64,000 bases of DNA. Origin: Corallococcus macrosporus DSM 14697. GTDB taxonomy: Bacteria > Myxococcota > Myxococcia > Myxococcales > Myxococcaceae. The stretch spans positions 6,110,001 to 6,174,000 of the forward strand of contig NZ_CP022203.1 of the NCBI RefSeq assembly GCF_002305895.1, read 5' to 3'. The position numbers and the translations under genes are program-made. The notes beneath the pieces were generated by a model, which searched no databases, was not told the origin of the DNA, and was given only the letters and a program-made list of their open reading frames with translations. This document shows positions 8,005 through 17,722 of the stretch, one piece after another. Position 1 is the stretch's first letter. Each line of letters begins with the position of its first letter.

Positions 8005-9480
8005 TCAGCGTGCGGGGGTGGTGAGGAACCTGTCCCGGAGGGCTTCCGCGTCCTGGCGATCAAAGCCCCGCCCCTGGAGGTGGGTGCGCCGGCTGACGGC
8101 GTGGAAGGTGGACTCCAGCGTCTGGATGAAGCGCCGCAGGTCCTCGGCGAGCCGGGCCCGGATGCCAGGGCCCTCCGGGGGCCAGGGCAGCTCCACCAGC
8201 AGCGAGGTGAAGCGGTCGAAGGCGTCGTAGTCGCCGTAGCGCAGGAGCTGGTAGCTGCCGTCGTGGAAGTAGCCCAGGAAGAGCTTGAGGGCGTCCAGCG
8301 CGCGCTCGGCGGCGGGCACGTCCTCGGCGCGCAGGTGGGACTCCGCGGACCGGCACAACTGGGCGTACACCCACAGGTCCTTGCGCAGCCGCAGCGCGCC
8401 CTCCTGGGGGCTCATCAGCTCGTCGAAGACGCCCTCGGACAGGCCTCCGTTGGGCGCCAGCGCCTCCACCAGCGCCACCACCTGCGTGCGCAGCACCGCC
8501 GTGAAGGCGGCGGCCGCGCGCAGCGGCGCCTCCGCGTCCCGGTCCAGGTTGACCAGCACCTCGCGGGCCACGCGCTCCGTCTCCCGGGCGATGTCGCGGG
8601 CGGCGCGCAGCGTGGCGGCCTGCAGCGACTTGGAGCCGGCCTTCGGGGACAGCTCGGCGTGCATCCACGACGCGAGCGCGTTGGCCTCGCTGCGCACCAG
8701 CGCCAGCAGCACGCGCACGCGGCGGGAGAAGGGCGGCTGCTCCTCCGCGTCCACGTAGGCCAGGTAGTGCAGGAGCCGGAAGAGGCCGAGGAAGGCGGTG
8801 GTGAAGGCGGTGCGCTGCTCCTCCTGGAGGGTGACCAGCGTGTCCAGCAGGCGCACCGAGCGGAGCCTGTCGTACTCGACGCGGAACTCCAGCGGGCGGA
8901 AGGGGCGGAAGTAGCGGTTGAGGACGATTTCGCGCAGCGACAGCTTGCCCACGTCCTGGAACAGGCCGAGGTTCGCCGCCGGCAGCTTGAGCAGGTGGTC
9001 CAGCAGGTTCTTCAGCGCGTCGAAGGCCTCGCGCAGCACGAAGAGGCTCTCCGGTGGCGTCTCCTGGTCCAGCTGCTCCTCGATCAGCGCGCGCCGGACG
9101 CGGTCATCCGCGAGCTGGGTCTCCACGTACTTGCGGAAGACCATCTTCTGGTCGCTGTCCGGGTCCTGCAGGTGGCGCGCGACGCGGATGGCGCGGTCCA
9201 TGGCGTCGCGCACGTCCGCCAGCTCCTCGCGGAAGTCCCGCGTGACGAGCGGCCTGTCGCGCGCGTCCACCACCGTGTTGAGGTTGAGGTAGCGCTCCAC
9301 CGCGCGCAGCAGCATCTCGAACTCGAAGAGCAGCTCCTCCCGCCCCTCCACGGGCACGCCCCGCAGCCAGCGCTCGCGCTCGGCGAGGAAGCCGGCGCGC
9401 GACGTCTGGGAGGCGCGCATCAGGTCGGCGTAGAAGTCGCGGGGGACGCGGGGCGGCGAGGAAGGCGTGTCCTGGCTCAT
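8005..9480 (-). CDS. conserved hypothetical helical protein downstream of ruvB
   Basis: A 491-residue protein with no recognised domain, signal peptide or membrane segment. It is rich in Leu, Arg and Glu, with long predicted helices throughout. Its start lies 6 bp after the ruvB stop on the same strand, so the two genes are almost certainly one transcript. This does not by itself imply a role in recombination. Function unknown. Confidence 0.75.
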   Translation of the reverse strand: MSQDTPSSPPRVPRDFYADLMRASQTSRAGFLAERERWLRGVPVEGREELLFEFEMLLRAVERYLNLNTVVDARDRPLVTRDFREELADVRDAMDRAIRVARHLQDPDSDQKMVFRKYVETQLADDRVRRALIEEQLDQETPPESLFVLREAFDALKNLLDHLLKLPAANLGLFQDVGKLSLREIVLNRYFRPFRPLEFRVEYDRLRSVRLLDTLVTLQEEQRTAFTTAFLGLFRLLHYLAYVDAEEQPPFSRRVRVLLALVRSEANALASWMHAELSPKAGSKSLQAATLRAARDIARETERVAREVLVNLDRDAEAPLRAAAAFTAVLRTQVVALVEALAPNGGLSEGVFDELMSPQEGALRLRKDLWVYAQLCRSAESHLRAEDVPAAERALDALKLFLGYFHDGSYQLLRYGDYDAFDRFTSLLVELPWPPEGPGIRARLAEDLRRFIQTLESTFHAVSRRTHLQGRGFDRQDAEALRDRFLTTPAR

Positions 9481-9486
9481 GGCATC

Positions 9487-10512
9487 TCAGAAGAGGCTGC
9501 CCTGGGGCGTGGGCGGTGGCTGCTTCTTGAAGTACTGGTACGTGCGGTGGGTGGCCATCCGGCCCCGCGGCGTGCGCTGGAGGAAGCCCTCCTGCATCAG
9601 GAAGGGCTCGTACACGTCTTCAATGGTATCGCGCTGCTCGCCCACGCTGGCGGCGATGGTCTCCACGCCCACCGGGCCGCCGCCGAACTTGTCGAGGATG
9701 GTCAGCAGGATCTTGCGGTCCATGGAGTCCAGGCCGCTGGCGTCCACCCCGAGCCTGTCCAGCGACTTCTGCGCCAGCTCCAGGGTGATTCTGCCATTGC
9801 CCTCCACCTCCGCGAAGTCACGCAGCCGGCGCAGCAGCCGGTTGGTGATGCGCGGCGTGCCCCGGGAGCGGCTGGCCACCTCGCGCGCGGCGTCCTTGTC
9901 CAGGGGGATGCCCAGGATGCGCGCGGAGCGGTGGAGGATGCTCTCCAGGGCCTTGGCGTCGTAGTACTCCAGCCGCTCCTGAATCTGGAAGCGGTCGCGC
10001 AGCGGCGAGGTGAGCAGGCCGGTGCGCGTGGTGGCGCCAATCAGGGTGAAGGGCGGCAAATCAATCTTCATCGCCCGGGCGGCGGGCCCGGTGTCGATGG
10101 TGATGTCCAGCCGGAAGTCCTCCATGGCCGGGTAGAGGTACTCCTCCACGGCGGCGTTGAGGCGGTGGATTTCATCGATGAAGAGCACGTCGCGCGCGTC
10201 GAGGTTGGTGAGCAGGCCCGCCAGGTCCCCCTTGCGCTCCAGCGCGGGGCCGCTGGTGACGTGGATGCCCACGCCCAGCTCGTTCGCGATGATGTGCGCC
10301 AGCGACGTCTTGCCCAGGCCCGGCGGACCGGAGAACAGGCAGTGGTCCAGGGCTTCGCCCCGGCTGCGCGCGGCCTGCACGTAGACCTTGAGCTTTTCGA
10401 CGACGGGCCCCTGGCCCACGTACTCGTCGAACGAGCGCGGACGCAGGGAAGCCTCGAGCCGGACGTCCTCGGGCAGGACGTCTTCCGAGAGTGTGTCGGA
10501 CTTCCTCGCCAT
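9487..10512 (-). CDS. ruvB: Holliday junction branch migration helicase RuvB
   Basis: The AAA+ motor of the RuvABC complex, which drives branch migration of Holliday junctions. The protein is 341 residues, the usual length. Walker A GPPGLGKT is at 62-69, Walker B is [10 protein letters not shown], sensor 1 is GATTRTG and the arginine-finger region is LRDRF. The C-terminal winged helix ([28 protein letters not shown]) is complete. It is separate from ruvA and ruvC, which lie 3 kb to the right. Confidence 0.97.
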   Translation of the reverse strand: MARKSDTLSEDVLPEDVRLEASLRPRSFDEYVGQGPVVEKLKVYVQAARSRGEALDHCLFSGPPGLGKTSLAHIIANELGVGIHVTSGPALERKGDLAGLLTNLDARDVLFIDEIHRLNAAVEEYLYPAMEDFRLDITIDTGPAARAMKIDLPPFTLIGATTRTGLLTSPLRDRFQIQERLEYYDAKALESILHRSARILGIPLDKDAAREVASRSRGTPRITNRLLRRLRDFAEVEGNGRITLELAQKSLDRLGVDASGLDSMDRKILLTILDKFGGGPVGVETIAASVGEQRDTIEDVYEPFLMQEGFLQRTPRGRMATHRTYQYFKKQPPPTPQGSLF

Positions 10513-10720
10513 AACGTCCGGACCCTATACAGGAAGGCCGCGCGTGTCGCCGCACATCTGGCGGCGTTCCCCTCAGCGGCCCGCCGGGCCCGCCAGCCAG
10601 GCGGGCGCAGGCAGGGGAAGACAGGCTCCCCTCCCGGCGTTCCCGGCACGAGCCCCCGCCGCTACTCCGAGGCGATTGAAGTGCGCCCGGGGTGTGCGAG
10701 AGTCGAGTCCAGGAGCCCCC

Positions 10721-11800
10721 ATGAACACGAGCCCGGTGTTTCGTCCCCTCCCCTCCCTGGCTGGCGCGCGCGCCGAACCCATCCCCGGGCTGCGGCTCCA
10801 GAAGCTCCGCCGGGCCGCGCAGGATGCGCGGGAGGCCTTCGTGAAGGAGGGCCCGGTGGCCGCGGTGGCCACGTGTGAGCTCGTCACCTTCCCCTACCCC
10901 GCCCCGTTCGCCTTCAGCGGCGCGGCGCTGTCCCCGGCGCCCTACGTCATGCTGACCCACCGGATGCAGGTGGTGCAGTTCGTGGACCGGGAGGGCACGC
11001 GGCGCACCCTGCTCTTCAACCCGTCCGACTACGAGCGCGGCGTCCTCGCCCCCTTCTACCGCGCGCTGCGCGAGCGCTACGGCGCCTTCGTCTCCGACAA
11101 GGTGATGTCCACGCGGCACGGCTCGGTGCAGAGCCACCTGGCGGCGCTGGGGCTCACCCCGGCGGACGTGGACTACCTGGCCTTCGACCACCTCCACATC
11201 CAGGACCTGCGCGGCTGGCTGGGCGGAGACGGCATGCCCGCGTACTTCCCCCGGGCCCGGCTGCTGGTGCAGCGCTCCGAATGGGAGGTGGCCGCGGAGC
11301 CGCACCCCATGCAGGCGGTGTGGCTCGTCCCGGGCGGCGTCGACATCCCCCGCGAGCGCGTGGTGCTGCTGGACGGCGACGTGTGGCTGGGCCAGGGCGC
11401 GGCGCTGCTCAGCACGCCGGGCCACACGCGCGGCAACATGTCGCTGGCGGTGGCCACCTCGCGCGAGGTGTTCGTCACCAGTGAGAATGGCGTGGCCACG
11501 GAGAGCTACACCCCGCTGCAGTCCGCCATCCCCGGCGTGCGCCGCTTCGCCGAGCACATGGGCTGGGAGGTCGTCCTCAACGGCAACACGCGCGAGGACT
11601 CCCTGGACCAGTACTCCTCCATGGTGGTGGAGAAGCTGTTCGCGGGCACCTCGTCCGTGGACGGCGCGTTCGTCAACTTCCACCCGTCCTCGCAGCTCAC
11701 CGCGCACGTCATGGCGCCGGGCCTGTCGCCCACCATCGTCCTGCCCGCGCCCAACTTCGGCGACGTGCGGCCCAGCCCCGCGTCGCGGCGGGCGGCGTAG
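10721..11800 (+). CDS. metallo-beta-lactamase-fold hydrolase-like protein
   Basis: A 359-residue protein. It keeps the MBL order of elements: a degenerate first metal motif (FDHLHIQDLRG in place of HxHxDH) and an intact STPGHTRGNMSL motif about 80 residues later. The altered first motif means metal binding may differ from classical members. ATG 10721 is preceded by CCAGGAGC. It is divergent from ruvB and nearly abuts the convergent gene at 11816. The substrate is unknown. Confidence 0.75.
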   Translation: MNTSPVFRPLPSLAGARAEPIPGLRLQKLRRAAQDAREAFVKEGPVAAVATCELVTFPYPAPFAFSGAALSPAPYVMLTHRMQVVQFVDREGTRRTLLFNPSDYERGVLAPFYRALRERYGAFVSDKVMSTRHGSVQSHLAALGLTPADVDYLAFDHLHIQDLRGWLGGDGMPAYFPRARLLVQRSEWEVAAEPHPMQAVWLVPGGVDIPRERVVLLDGDVWLGQGAALLSTPGHTRGNMSLAVATSREVFVTSENGVATESYTPLQSAIPGVRRFAEHMGWEVVLNGNTREDSLDQYSSMVVEKLFAGTSSVDGAFVNFHPSSQLTAHVMAPGLSPTIVLPAPNFGDVRPSPASRRAA

Positions 11801-11815
11801 CGCGCGCGCCCGCGC

Positions 11816-13342
11816 TCAGCAGTCCTTGGCGAAGCAGAGCCACCAGGGGCGGAAGGGCACCGCGTACACCTCCAAATCCCGGGCGCCGTCCGACGCGGAG
11901 AAGAAGATGTTGAAGCCGGCGCGGACGAAGCCGGCGGGGTTCGAGGACGCCGTCCCCGGCGCGATGTCCAGCAGCCGGCTCGTCACCCAGGGGCGGCCGG
12001 CGCTGTACCAGACCTCGCGCCCGTGCCCCGCCGTCTCCGCGGAGAAGAACAGCCAGCCCGACTCGGCCGTGAGCGCCAGCGGGCTGCTCCCCACCGGGCC
12101 GGGCTCGAGGTCGCGCACCAGCAGCGTGCCCTGCGCCGTGCCGTTGCTGCGCCACAGCTCGCGGCCATGCACCCCGTCATCCGCGGTGAAGTACAGCTCG
12201 CCGTCCAACGCGACCAGGTCCTTGGGCATCGAGCCCTCCGGCCCGGGCCGGAGGTCCATGACCAGCCCCGTCCCCTCCGGCGAGCCGTCGCTGCGCCACA
12301 GCTCGCCGCCGTGGATGGCGTCGCCCGGGTTGCCGTACCAGTCGCTCGCGCCCGCGAGGAAGTACAGCGCGTCATCCAGCGCGGTGAGGTGCGCCGGGTA
12401 GTCCCCTGGGAAGGTCCAGACGCGCTCGGCGGTCAACCGCCCCTGGTGCGCCACCCAGAGCTCGGCCCGCTCCGTGCCCGGGTCCAACAGGAAGAAGAGG
12501 TGCCGGCCCGCCGCCGTCAGCCCGAAAATCACCCCGGCCCCCTGCCGGGAGAACACCTGGCGGGGCCGGCCCCGGGCGTCCACCCACCAGAGCACCGTCT
12601 CCGCGACGCTGGAGGACACCAGCGCCACGCCCCCGCCCCACGCCGTCAACGGCCCCAGGGACAGCGCGCCGGCGCCGGGCAGGAACGCCTGCACCCGCTC
12701 CGTGCCCTTCTCCGTGCCGTCGGAGCGCCACAGCTCGCGGCCCGCCACCCCGTCATCCGCCGTGAAGTAGAGGGCCCCGTCCACCTCGGTGAGGAACTCC
12801 GGCGCCGCGCCCACCGGCCCGCGCCGCACGTCCCGCACCAGCGCCGTGCCCTCCGCCGTCCCGTCGGTGCGCCACAGCTCCGCGCCGTGCACGCCGTCAT
12901 CCGCGACGAAGAAGACCTTGTCGCCCACCCGCGTCAGGTTCCGCGGCTGCGAGCCCGCCGCCCCCGAGCGCACGTCCTTCACCCGCGCCGTCTGCCGCCC
13001 CGCGTCGCTCGTCGCCCACAGCTCGCGGCCACTCACGCCGTCATCCGCGCTGAAGACCACGGCCGCGCCCGCCCTCGCCAGTTCCTGGGGGCCCGAGCCC
13101 GAAGGCCCCGGCCGGATGTCCCGCAGCCGCTCGGCCCTGTCGCTGCACACCGCCCAGGGCCGCGAAAACAGGCCGGGCGCGACGCCCTCGGGCGCCGCTG
13201 TCGAGACGTCGACAGAGGCCTGCGACGCCAGGGCCCTCCGCGCCCGCTCCGCCCCCGATTCGCCTTCCTCCAGCGGCACGGCCCCCGCGGCGCCCCCGCA
13301 GAGCAGCAACACCCCCACTGGAATGGCACGCCATGACGTCAT
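11816..13342 (-). CDS. secreted ELWRSDGT-repeat (beta-propeller-like) protein
   Basis: A 508-residue exported protein. The signal peptide begins MTSWRAIPVGVLLLCGG; a start nine codons upstream (13369) is possible. The mature part is a tandem array of repeats of about 50 residues, each with a pattern like FFVADDGVHGAELWRTDGT followed by G(T)xLVRDxRPGPxGSxPxxL. At least six units are clear. Such repeats occur in myxobacterial surface proteins and probably fold as a beta-propeller. No catalytic motif was found. Confidence 0.85.
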   Translation of the reverse strand: MTSWRAIPVGVLLLCGGAAGAVPLEEGESGAERARRALASQASVDVSTAAPEGVAPGLFSRPWAVCSDRAERLRDIRPGPSGSGPQELARAGAAVVFSADDGVSGRELWATSDAGRQTARVKDVRSGAAGSQPRNLTRVGDKVFFVADDGVHGAELWRTDGTAEGTALVRDVRRGPVGAAPEFLTEVDGALYFTADDGVAGRELWRSDGTEKGTERVQAFLPGAGALSLGPLTAWGGGVALVSSSVAETVLWWVDARGRPRQVFSRQGAGVIFGLTAAGRHLFFLLDPGTERAELWVAHQGRLTAERVWTFPGDYPAHLTALDDALYFLAGASDWYGNPGDAIHGGELWRSDGSPEGTGLVMDLRPGPEGSMPKDLVALDGELYFTADDGVHGRELWRSNGTAQGTLLVRDLEPGPVGSSPLALTAESGWLFFSAETAGHGREVWYSAGRPWVTSRLLDIAPGTASSNPAGFVRAGFNIFFSASDGARDLEVYAVPFRPWWLCFAKDC

Positions 13343-13614
13343 GTATGCAGCCCTCGTCCCCGGCGTCACGCCGGCCCTCGCCGCTGGAACTGGAAAGTGT
13401 CACCCATGCCGGAAGCTCCTACTCGGACCCGGGGAGGAAAGGCGCGTCTGCTGTCCGTCATCACGCGACGGCGGACGACTTTTGCCGACAGCGCAACACT
13501 GGGGCCCCCTCGCCCCAGCGCCTTTCAAGCTCTCAACGAGAGAGACGCCAGTACGGCCCCGCCGGTATCTCGGATTTCGCCGTCACAGCGCCGTCACACC
13601 GGCGCGTCGTGTGC

Positions 13615-14223
13615 TCAACCGCCGGAGCGGAGCGCCTTGAGGGCCTCGCGGAAGAGGGCCTGGAAGGTGGCGTCCGGCCCCAGCCGCTCCCCGGCCAGGT
13701 CCGCGGCCTTCTCCGCCTGGGGCTGCTTGTAGCCGAGGTTGAGCAGCGCGGAGACCAGGTCCGAGAGGGCCCCGCTGGGGGCGGCCGGCGCGGTGCCACG
13801 CGACACCGCCTCCAGGTGGATGTTCTTCACCTTGTCCTTGAGCTCCAGCACCAGCCGCTCGGCGGTCTTCTTCCCCACGCCGTGAATCTTCGCCAGCCGC
13901 GCCACCTCGCCGCGCGACAGCGCCGCCACCAGCTCCGGCACCTCCATGCCGGACATCACCATCAGCGACAGCCGGGGCCCCACGCGGGACACGCTGTTGA
14001 GCAGCAGGAACACCTCTTCCTCGCCCTTCGTCAGGAAGCCGAAGAGGTCGAAGGCGTCCTCGCGCACCACGGTGCGCACGCGCACGTCCACCGGCTGCCC
14101 CTCCGCCGGCAGCTTCCCCAGCGTCAGCGTGGAGAAGTTCACCCGGTAGCCCACGCCGCCCACGTCGATGGTGGCGTCCTCCAGGTCCTTCTCCAGCACC
14201 GTCCCACGCAACCGCGAAATCAT
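13615..14223 (-). CDS. ruvA: Holliday junction DNA-binding protein RuvA
   Basis: The DNA-binding subunit that clamps Holliday junctions and recruits RuvB. The protein is 202 residues and starts MISRLRGTV, the typical N-terminus. Domain I is an OB-fold. Domain II has two helix-hairpin-helix motifs (LNSVSRVGPRLSLMVM and LAKIHGVGKKTAERLVLEL). The C-terminal domain III (ALSDLVSALLNLGYKQPQAEKA) follows a flexible linker. The start ATG overlaps the ruvC stop by 4 bp. Confidence 0.96.
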   Translation of the reverse strand: MISRLRGTVLEKDLEDATIDVGGVGYRVNFSTLTLGKLPAEGQPVDVRVRTVVREDAFDLFGFLTKGEEEVFLLLNSVSRVGPRLSLMVMSGMEVPELVAALSRGEVARLAKIHGVGKKTAERLVLELKDKVKNIHLEAVSRGTAPAAPSGALSDLVSALLNLGYKQPQAEKAADLAGERLGPDATFQALFREALKALRSGG

Positions 14224-14795
14224 CTCGCCTCCGGGCGCCGGTACGCGGGCGCCAGCCGGTCCGCCAGCAGCGCCGCCGCGCCCTTGCGCTTCTTGCCCGC
14301 CGCGGGCGCCGCCGGTACCGCGGCCCGCCCCTGGTTCAGGTGACACAGCGCCACCGCCAGCGCGTCGCTCGCGTCCGCGCGCTCCAGCACCGACGCATCC
14401 AGGTCCAGGAAGGTGCGCACCATCCGCGCCACCGCGTCCTTCCCGTCCGCGCCGCCAGCGCCCACCGCCTTCTTCACCTTCGCCGGCGCATATTCGAAGA
14501 CGGGCAGCCCCGCCTGCGCCGCCGCCAGCAGCGCCACGCCGCGCGCATGTCCCAGCACCAGCGCGCTGCGCGCGTTGCGGAAGGTGAACACGCCCTCCAC
14601 CGCCACCGCGGCCGGGCGGTACTTCACCAGCGCCGCCGTCAGCGCGCCGTGCAGGTCCCGCAGGCGGTCCGACAGCGGCAGCGCCGGGTCGCCCTTGATG
14701 ACGCCGTGGCCCACGTGCACCAGCCGGCCCCGCTTCTCCTCCACCACCCCGAAGCCCATGAACCGGCTCCCCGGGTCAACGCCAAGCACGCGCAC
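14220..14795 (-). CDS. ruvC: Holliday junction resolvase RuvC
   Basis: RNase H-fold nuclease that cuts Holliday junctions. The protein is 191 residues. Catalytic acids are visible: D7 in MRVLGVDPGS, E67 in VAVEGVF, and D141/D144 in ADASDALAVALCH. A basic Ala/Lys/Arg-rich C-terminal tail of about 30 residues is longer than in E. coli. It sits between yebC and ruvA in the familiar yebC-ruvC-ruvA order, 24 bp after yebC. Confidence 0.96.
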   Translation of the reverse strand: MRVLGVDPGSRFMGFGVVEEKRGRLVHVGHGVIKGDPALPLSDRLRDLHGALTAALVKYRPAAVAVEGVFTFRNARSALVLGHARGVALLAAAQAGLPVFEYAPAKVKKAVGAGGADGKDAVARMVRTFLDLDASVLERADASDALAVALCHLNQGRAAVPAAPAAGKKRKGAAALLADRLAPAYRRPEAR

Positions 14796-14819
14796 GTTCC
14801 GCTCCGTTCCGGACCACCG

Positions 14820-15569
14820 CTACTGCAACAGCGAGTCCAGCATCGAGTCTTCGATTTCGTAGTTCCCGTGCACGTTCTGCACGTCGTCGTTCTCCTCGAG
14901 CGCGTCCAGCAGCTTCAGGAGCTTCTTCGCGGCGTCCACGTCCAGCGCGACGGTGTTCTGGGGGAAGAACCCCCAGCGCTGCTGCGAAAGCGGCAGGCCC
15001 GCCTCCTGGAGCCGCCCCGCCACCGTGTGCAGGTCCGCCGCCGCGGTGCGCACCTCGGCGCCCTCGTCCCCCAGCATGATGACGTCCTCGGCGCCCGCGT
15101 CGATGGCCTGCTCCATGAGCTGATCCTCCGAGGGGCCCTGCTTCACGCCGATGACGCCCTTCTTCTGGAACATCCAGGCCACCGCGCCCTCGGCGCCCAG
15201 GTTGCCCCCGTACGCGTTGAAGGTGGAGCGCATGTCCGCCGCGGTCCGGTTGCGGTTGTCGGTGAGGCACTCCACCAGGATGGCGACGCCGCCGGGGCCG
15301 TAGCCCTCGTACGTCACCTCCTCGTAGCGCTCCCCCTCCAGCTCGCCCGTGCCCTTCTTGATGGCGCGCTCGATGGTGTCCTTGGGGATGTTGGCCTCGC
15401 GGGCCGCGGCCAGCGCCACGCGCAGCCGGGCGTTGCCGGACGGCTCACCGCCACCGAGCCGCGCCGCCACGGTGATTTCCTTGATGACCTTGGAGTACAG
15501 CTTCCCCTTGGTCGCGCCCATCGCGGCCTTCTGGCGCTTGATCTTCGACCACCGATTATGACCGGACAT
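14820..15569 (-). CDS. yebC: YebC/PmpR family protein
   Basis: A member of the TACO1/YebC family, described as a transcriptional regulator or, more recently, as a translation factor that helps ribosomes through proline stretches. The protein is 249 residues with the invariant N-terminus MSGHNRWSKIKRQKA and the motif YEGYGPGGVAILVE. It is the first gene of the ruvCA operon. The start is ATG 15569. Confidence 0.96.
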   Translation of the reverse strand: MSGHNRWSKIKRQKAAMGATKGKLYSKVIKEITVAARLGGGEPSGNARLRVALAAAREANIPKDTIERAIKKGTGELEGERYEEVTYEGYGPGGVAILVECLTDNRNRTAADMRSTFNAYGGNLGAEGAVAWMFQKKGVIGVKQGPSEDQLMEQAIDAGAEDVIMLGDEGAEVRTAAADLHTVAGRLQEAGLPLSQQRWGFFPQNTVALDVDAAKKLLKLLDALEENDDVQNVHGNYEIEDSMLDSLLQ

Positions 15570-15656
15570 GGTGGGTGTGCCTTGAGCGGGCGCCCAGCGG
15601 TTGGAGCGCTCCGCGCCGGGCCTTGTCCCCTACCGGGGGCCGCCGAGTCAAACCCT

Positions 15657-16892
15657 TCAAACGCCCGCGTCGTCGGACCGGACAGCCCCCGTCAGGCCCT
15701 CCACGGCGCTCGACGCGCCGGGGCCCTTCTTGGGGAAGTCGAGGATGACGGGAGGCTGCGCGCCTCCGACCAGGGTGAAGGGCGCGTTGGCCCCCGCCCC
15801 GCCCGCGTCCACGGGGACGGCGTCCACGGACAGCGTGGGCTCGAAGAAGCCGGGCACCGTGGCGCCGCAGCGCGCCCGCTCCCGCTCTTCCACCAGGCAC
15901 GCGGGCACCAGGACGCCCAGCGCGAACAGGCGCGTGGACGCCTCGTAGGCCACGGCCTCCGGGAACTGGCACTCCAGCAACATGGCGCGCAGCGTCCGGC
16001 GGCCGTCGAACAGGCGCACCACCTCGCCCACGTCCTCGGGCAGCGACGCCAGCACCTCCGCCAGCCGGGAGAAGTCCACCGTCAGCCGGGACGCGAGCGG
16101 CAGGCCCCGGGCACGCAGCGCGTCGAAGCGCGCCAGCCCGTGGAGCACCGTCTCACACAGGTACGGGCGGTCCATGGTGAACGAGCCCTTGTGCAGCTCG
16201 GGCCCCAGCACCACCGAGTACCCACCGCTGCCGAAGCAGAGCATCCGCCGGAAGGCCAGGCTGCCGCGCTCGCCATTGAAGACGGCGTCCACCACCAGGC
16301 CGTGACGGAACGCGAACCACCCCTGCCCCTCCGCCATCACCACGCGGCCGGAGCGGACACCGGCCAGCAGCGCGCGCGCCACGTCCGGCAGCGACAGCCG
16401 CTCGGTACGCGTTTCGAAGGCCGCGTCACCGCTGCGACGACCCGCCTTGAGCAGCGCCAGCGCCACCACGTCCCGCGCGTCCACCGGGTGGGCCAGGTAG
16501 TCATCCGCGCCCACGCCGCCCGCCAGGTCCCGGTGGAAGTCCTCTTCACGCCGCGCCAGCAGCAGCACCGGCAGGTGCGCCGTGCGCGCGTCCGCGCGAA
16601 CCTGGCCGCAGAGGCTGAAGCCGTCTCCGTCCTGCAGCTCCACCTCGGTGATGATGAGCTGCGGCGCCGCGCCGTCACCCGCCAGCGACTCCAGCGCCGC
16701 CTGCGCGCCCGCCACCAGCAGCACCTCGAAGCCCGCCTCCGCCAGCGCCGCGGCCAGCGCCACGTGCGCGCCAGGCGCCGAGTCCACCAGCAACACCCGA
16801 GGCCGCCCCCGTGACGCACGACGACGCGAGCCCGCCTTCACCGGGGCTTCCGGTCCGGCATACATGGAAGGTTGTGGGAGCGCGGTATCCAT
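15657..16892 (-). CDS. degenerate response-regulator (pseudo-receiver) + DUF4388-like protein
   Basis: A 411-residue protein. Residues about 30-150 have receiver-domain architecture but have lost the phosphorylation chemistry: the acidic pair is VDSAP, the phospho-acceptor site reads ITEVEL (Glu in place of Asp), the Thr is replaced in LLLARRE, and the Lys is replaced in LAHPVD. Residues about 165-340 look like a DUF4388 adaptor (ARALLAGVRSGRVVMAEGQGWFAFRHGLVVDAVFNGERG). It may work as a phosphorylation-independent output or adaptor. No partner kinase is adjacent. Confidence 0.75.
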   Translation of the reverse strand: MDTALPQPSMYAGPEAPVKAGSRRRASRGRPRVLLVDSAPGAHVALAAALAEAGFEVLLVAGAQAALESLAGDGAAPQLIITEVELQDGDGFSLCGQVRADARTAHLPVLLLARREEDFHRDLAGGVGADDYLAHPVDARDVVALALLKAGRRSGDAAFETRTERLSLPDVARALLAGVRSGRVVMAEGQGWFAFRHGLVVDAVFNGERGSLAFRRMLCFGSGGYSVVLGPELHKGSFTMDRPYLCETVLHGLARFDALRARGLPLASRLTVDFSRLAEVLASLPEDVGEVVRLFDGRRTLRAMLLECQFPEAVAYEASTRLFALGVLVPACLVEERERARCGATVPGFFEPTLSVDAVPVDAGGAGANAPFTLVGGAQPPVILDFPKKGPGASSAVEGLTGAVRSDDAGV

Positions 16893-16998
16893 GAATTACT
16901 AAATCTTCGCGCCAAGCCGGACAAATACGCAAGGCACCTACAAGCCCCTGGAATCGTTGGGGTTTCCGAGCGCCACCATGCGGGGTAGGGTGCGCGCC

Positions 16999-17721
16999 AT
17001 GATGCGTACCGGCTGCTTCGGCCCTCTCGTGTCCGCGCTGTTGCTCGTGTCCCTGGAGGCCGCCGCCCAGGCGCCGGCCTCCGTGCCCCCGGATGGAACG
17101 CCGCGCGTCACGGCGCCTGACGCGGCGCTCCTGCGAGGCACCCGTGAGGACCCGCTGGGCGCGGTGCTGGCGCCGGTGACGCTCCCGGACGGGGCCACGA
17201 CGCTCTACGGCTTCGTGGGCGCGCCGGAGCTGGGCGTGGGCTTCCGCCAGGGCATCTCCGGCTTCGAGCTGGAGGCCCGCGCGCGGCTCCAGTGGTTCCA
17301 GTTGTCCGCCGCGCTGGAAGTCGCGGTGCGCCGCAAGGTGCTGGAGCAAGGCCTCCTGTCCCTGGCGCCCACGCTGGGCCTGGGCGTGGTGCTCAACTCG
17401 GGGGCCACGTACATGGATGACCGGAACTACTCCGGCGTCCTGCTGCGCGTGTCGCCGGGGCTGGTGGCCGGCTGGCGCGTCGCGGACACGGTGTCCGTGC
17501 TGGGCCTCCTGGACGTGCCGGTGGACATTGGCCTGTCCAACGGGCAGTCGCGGCGCATCCAGGCGCTCGGCGGCGGCGGCGTGGAGGTGTACCTGGGCAG
17601 CAACCTGTCGGCCCTGGCGGCGGGCCAGCTCGGCGTGGAGTCCTTCCAGGAGCGCTCGGGCGAAAGCCACACGCGCCTGGGCTACGCCGTGCGGCTGGGT
17701 CTGGGCGTCCGGCTCTTCTGA
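16999..17721 (+). CDS. exported outer-membrane-type hypothetical protein
   Basis: A 240-residue protein. The signal peptide is MMRTGCFGPLVSALLLVSLEAAAQA, with ATG 16999 chosen because GGGTAGGGTG precedes it. The mature part has alternating hydrophobic/polar strands (LGVGFRQGISGFELEARARL, RLGYAVRLGLGVRLF) and ends in Phe, as many outer-membrane barrels do. It resembles no named family that I recognise. It converges with the NtrC-type regulator, with stop codons 1 bp apart. Confidence 0.65.
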   Translation: MMRTGCFGPLVSALLLVSLEAAAQAPASVPPDGTPRVTAPDAALLRGTREDPLGAVLAPVTLPDGATTLYGFVGAPELGVGFRQGISGFELEARARLQWFQLSAALEVAVRRKVLEQGLLSLAPTLGLGVVLNSGATYMDDRNYSGVLLRVSPGLVAGWRVADTVSVLGLLDVPVDIGLSNGQSRRIQALGGGGVEVYLGSNLSALAAGQLGVESFQERSGESHTRLGYAVRLGLGVRLF

Positions 17722-17722
17722 C

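Noticed and set aside
8080-10878. A 932-residue open frame opposite ruvB and the gene after it
   Set aside because: It is a shadow frame: high-GC codon bias keeps antisense frames open; composition is His/Gln/Arg-rich and there are no motifs.
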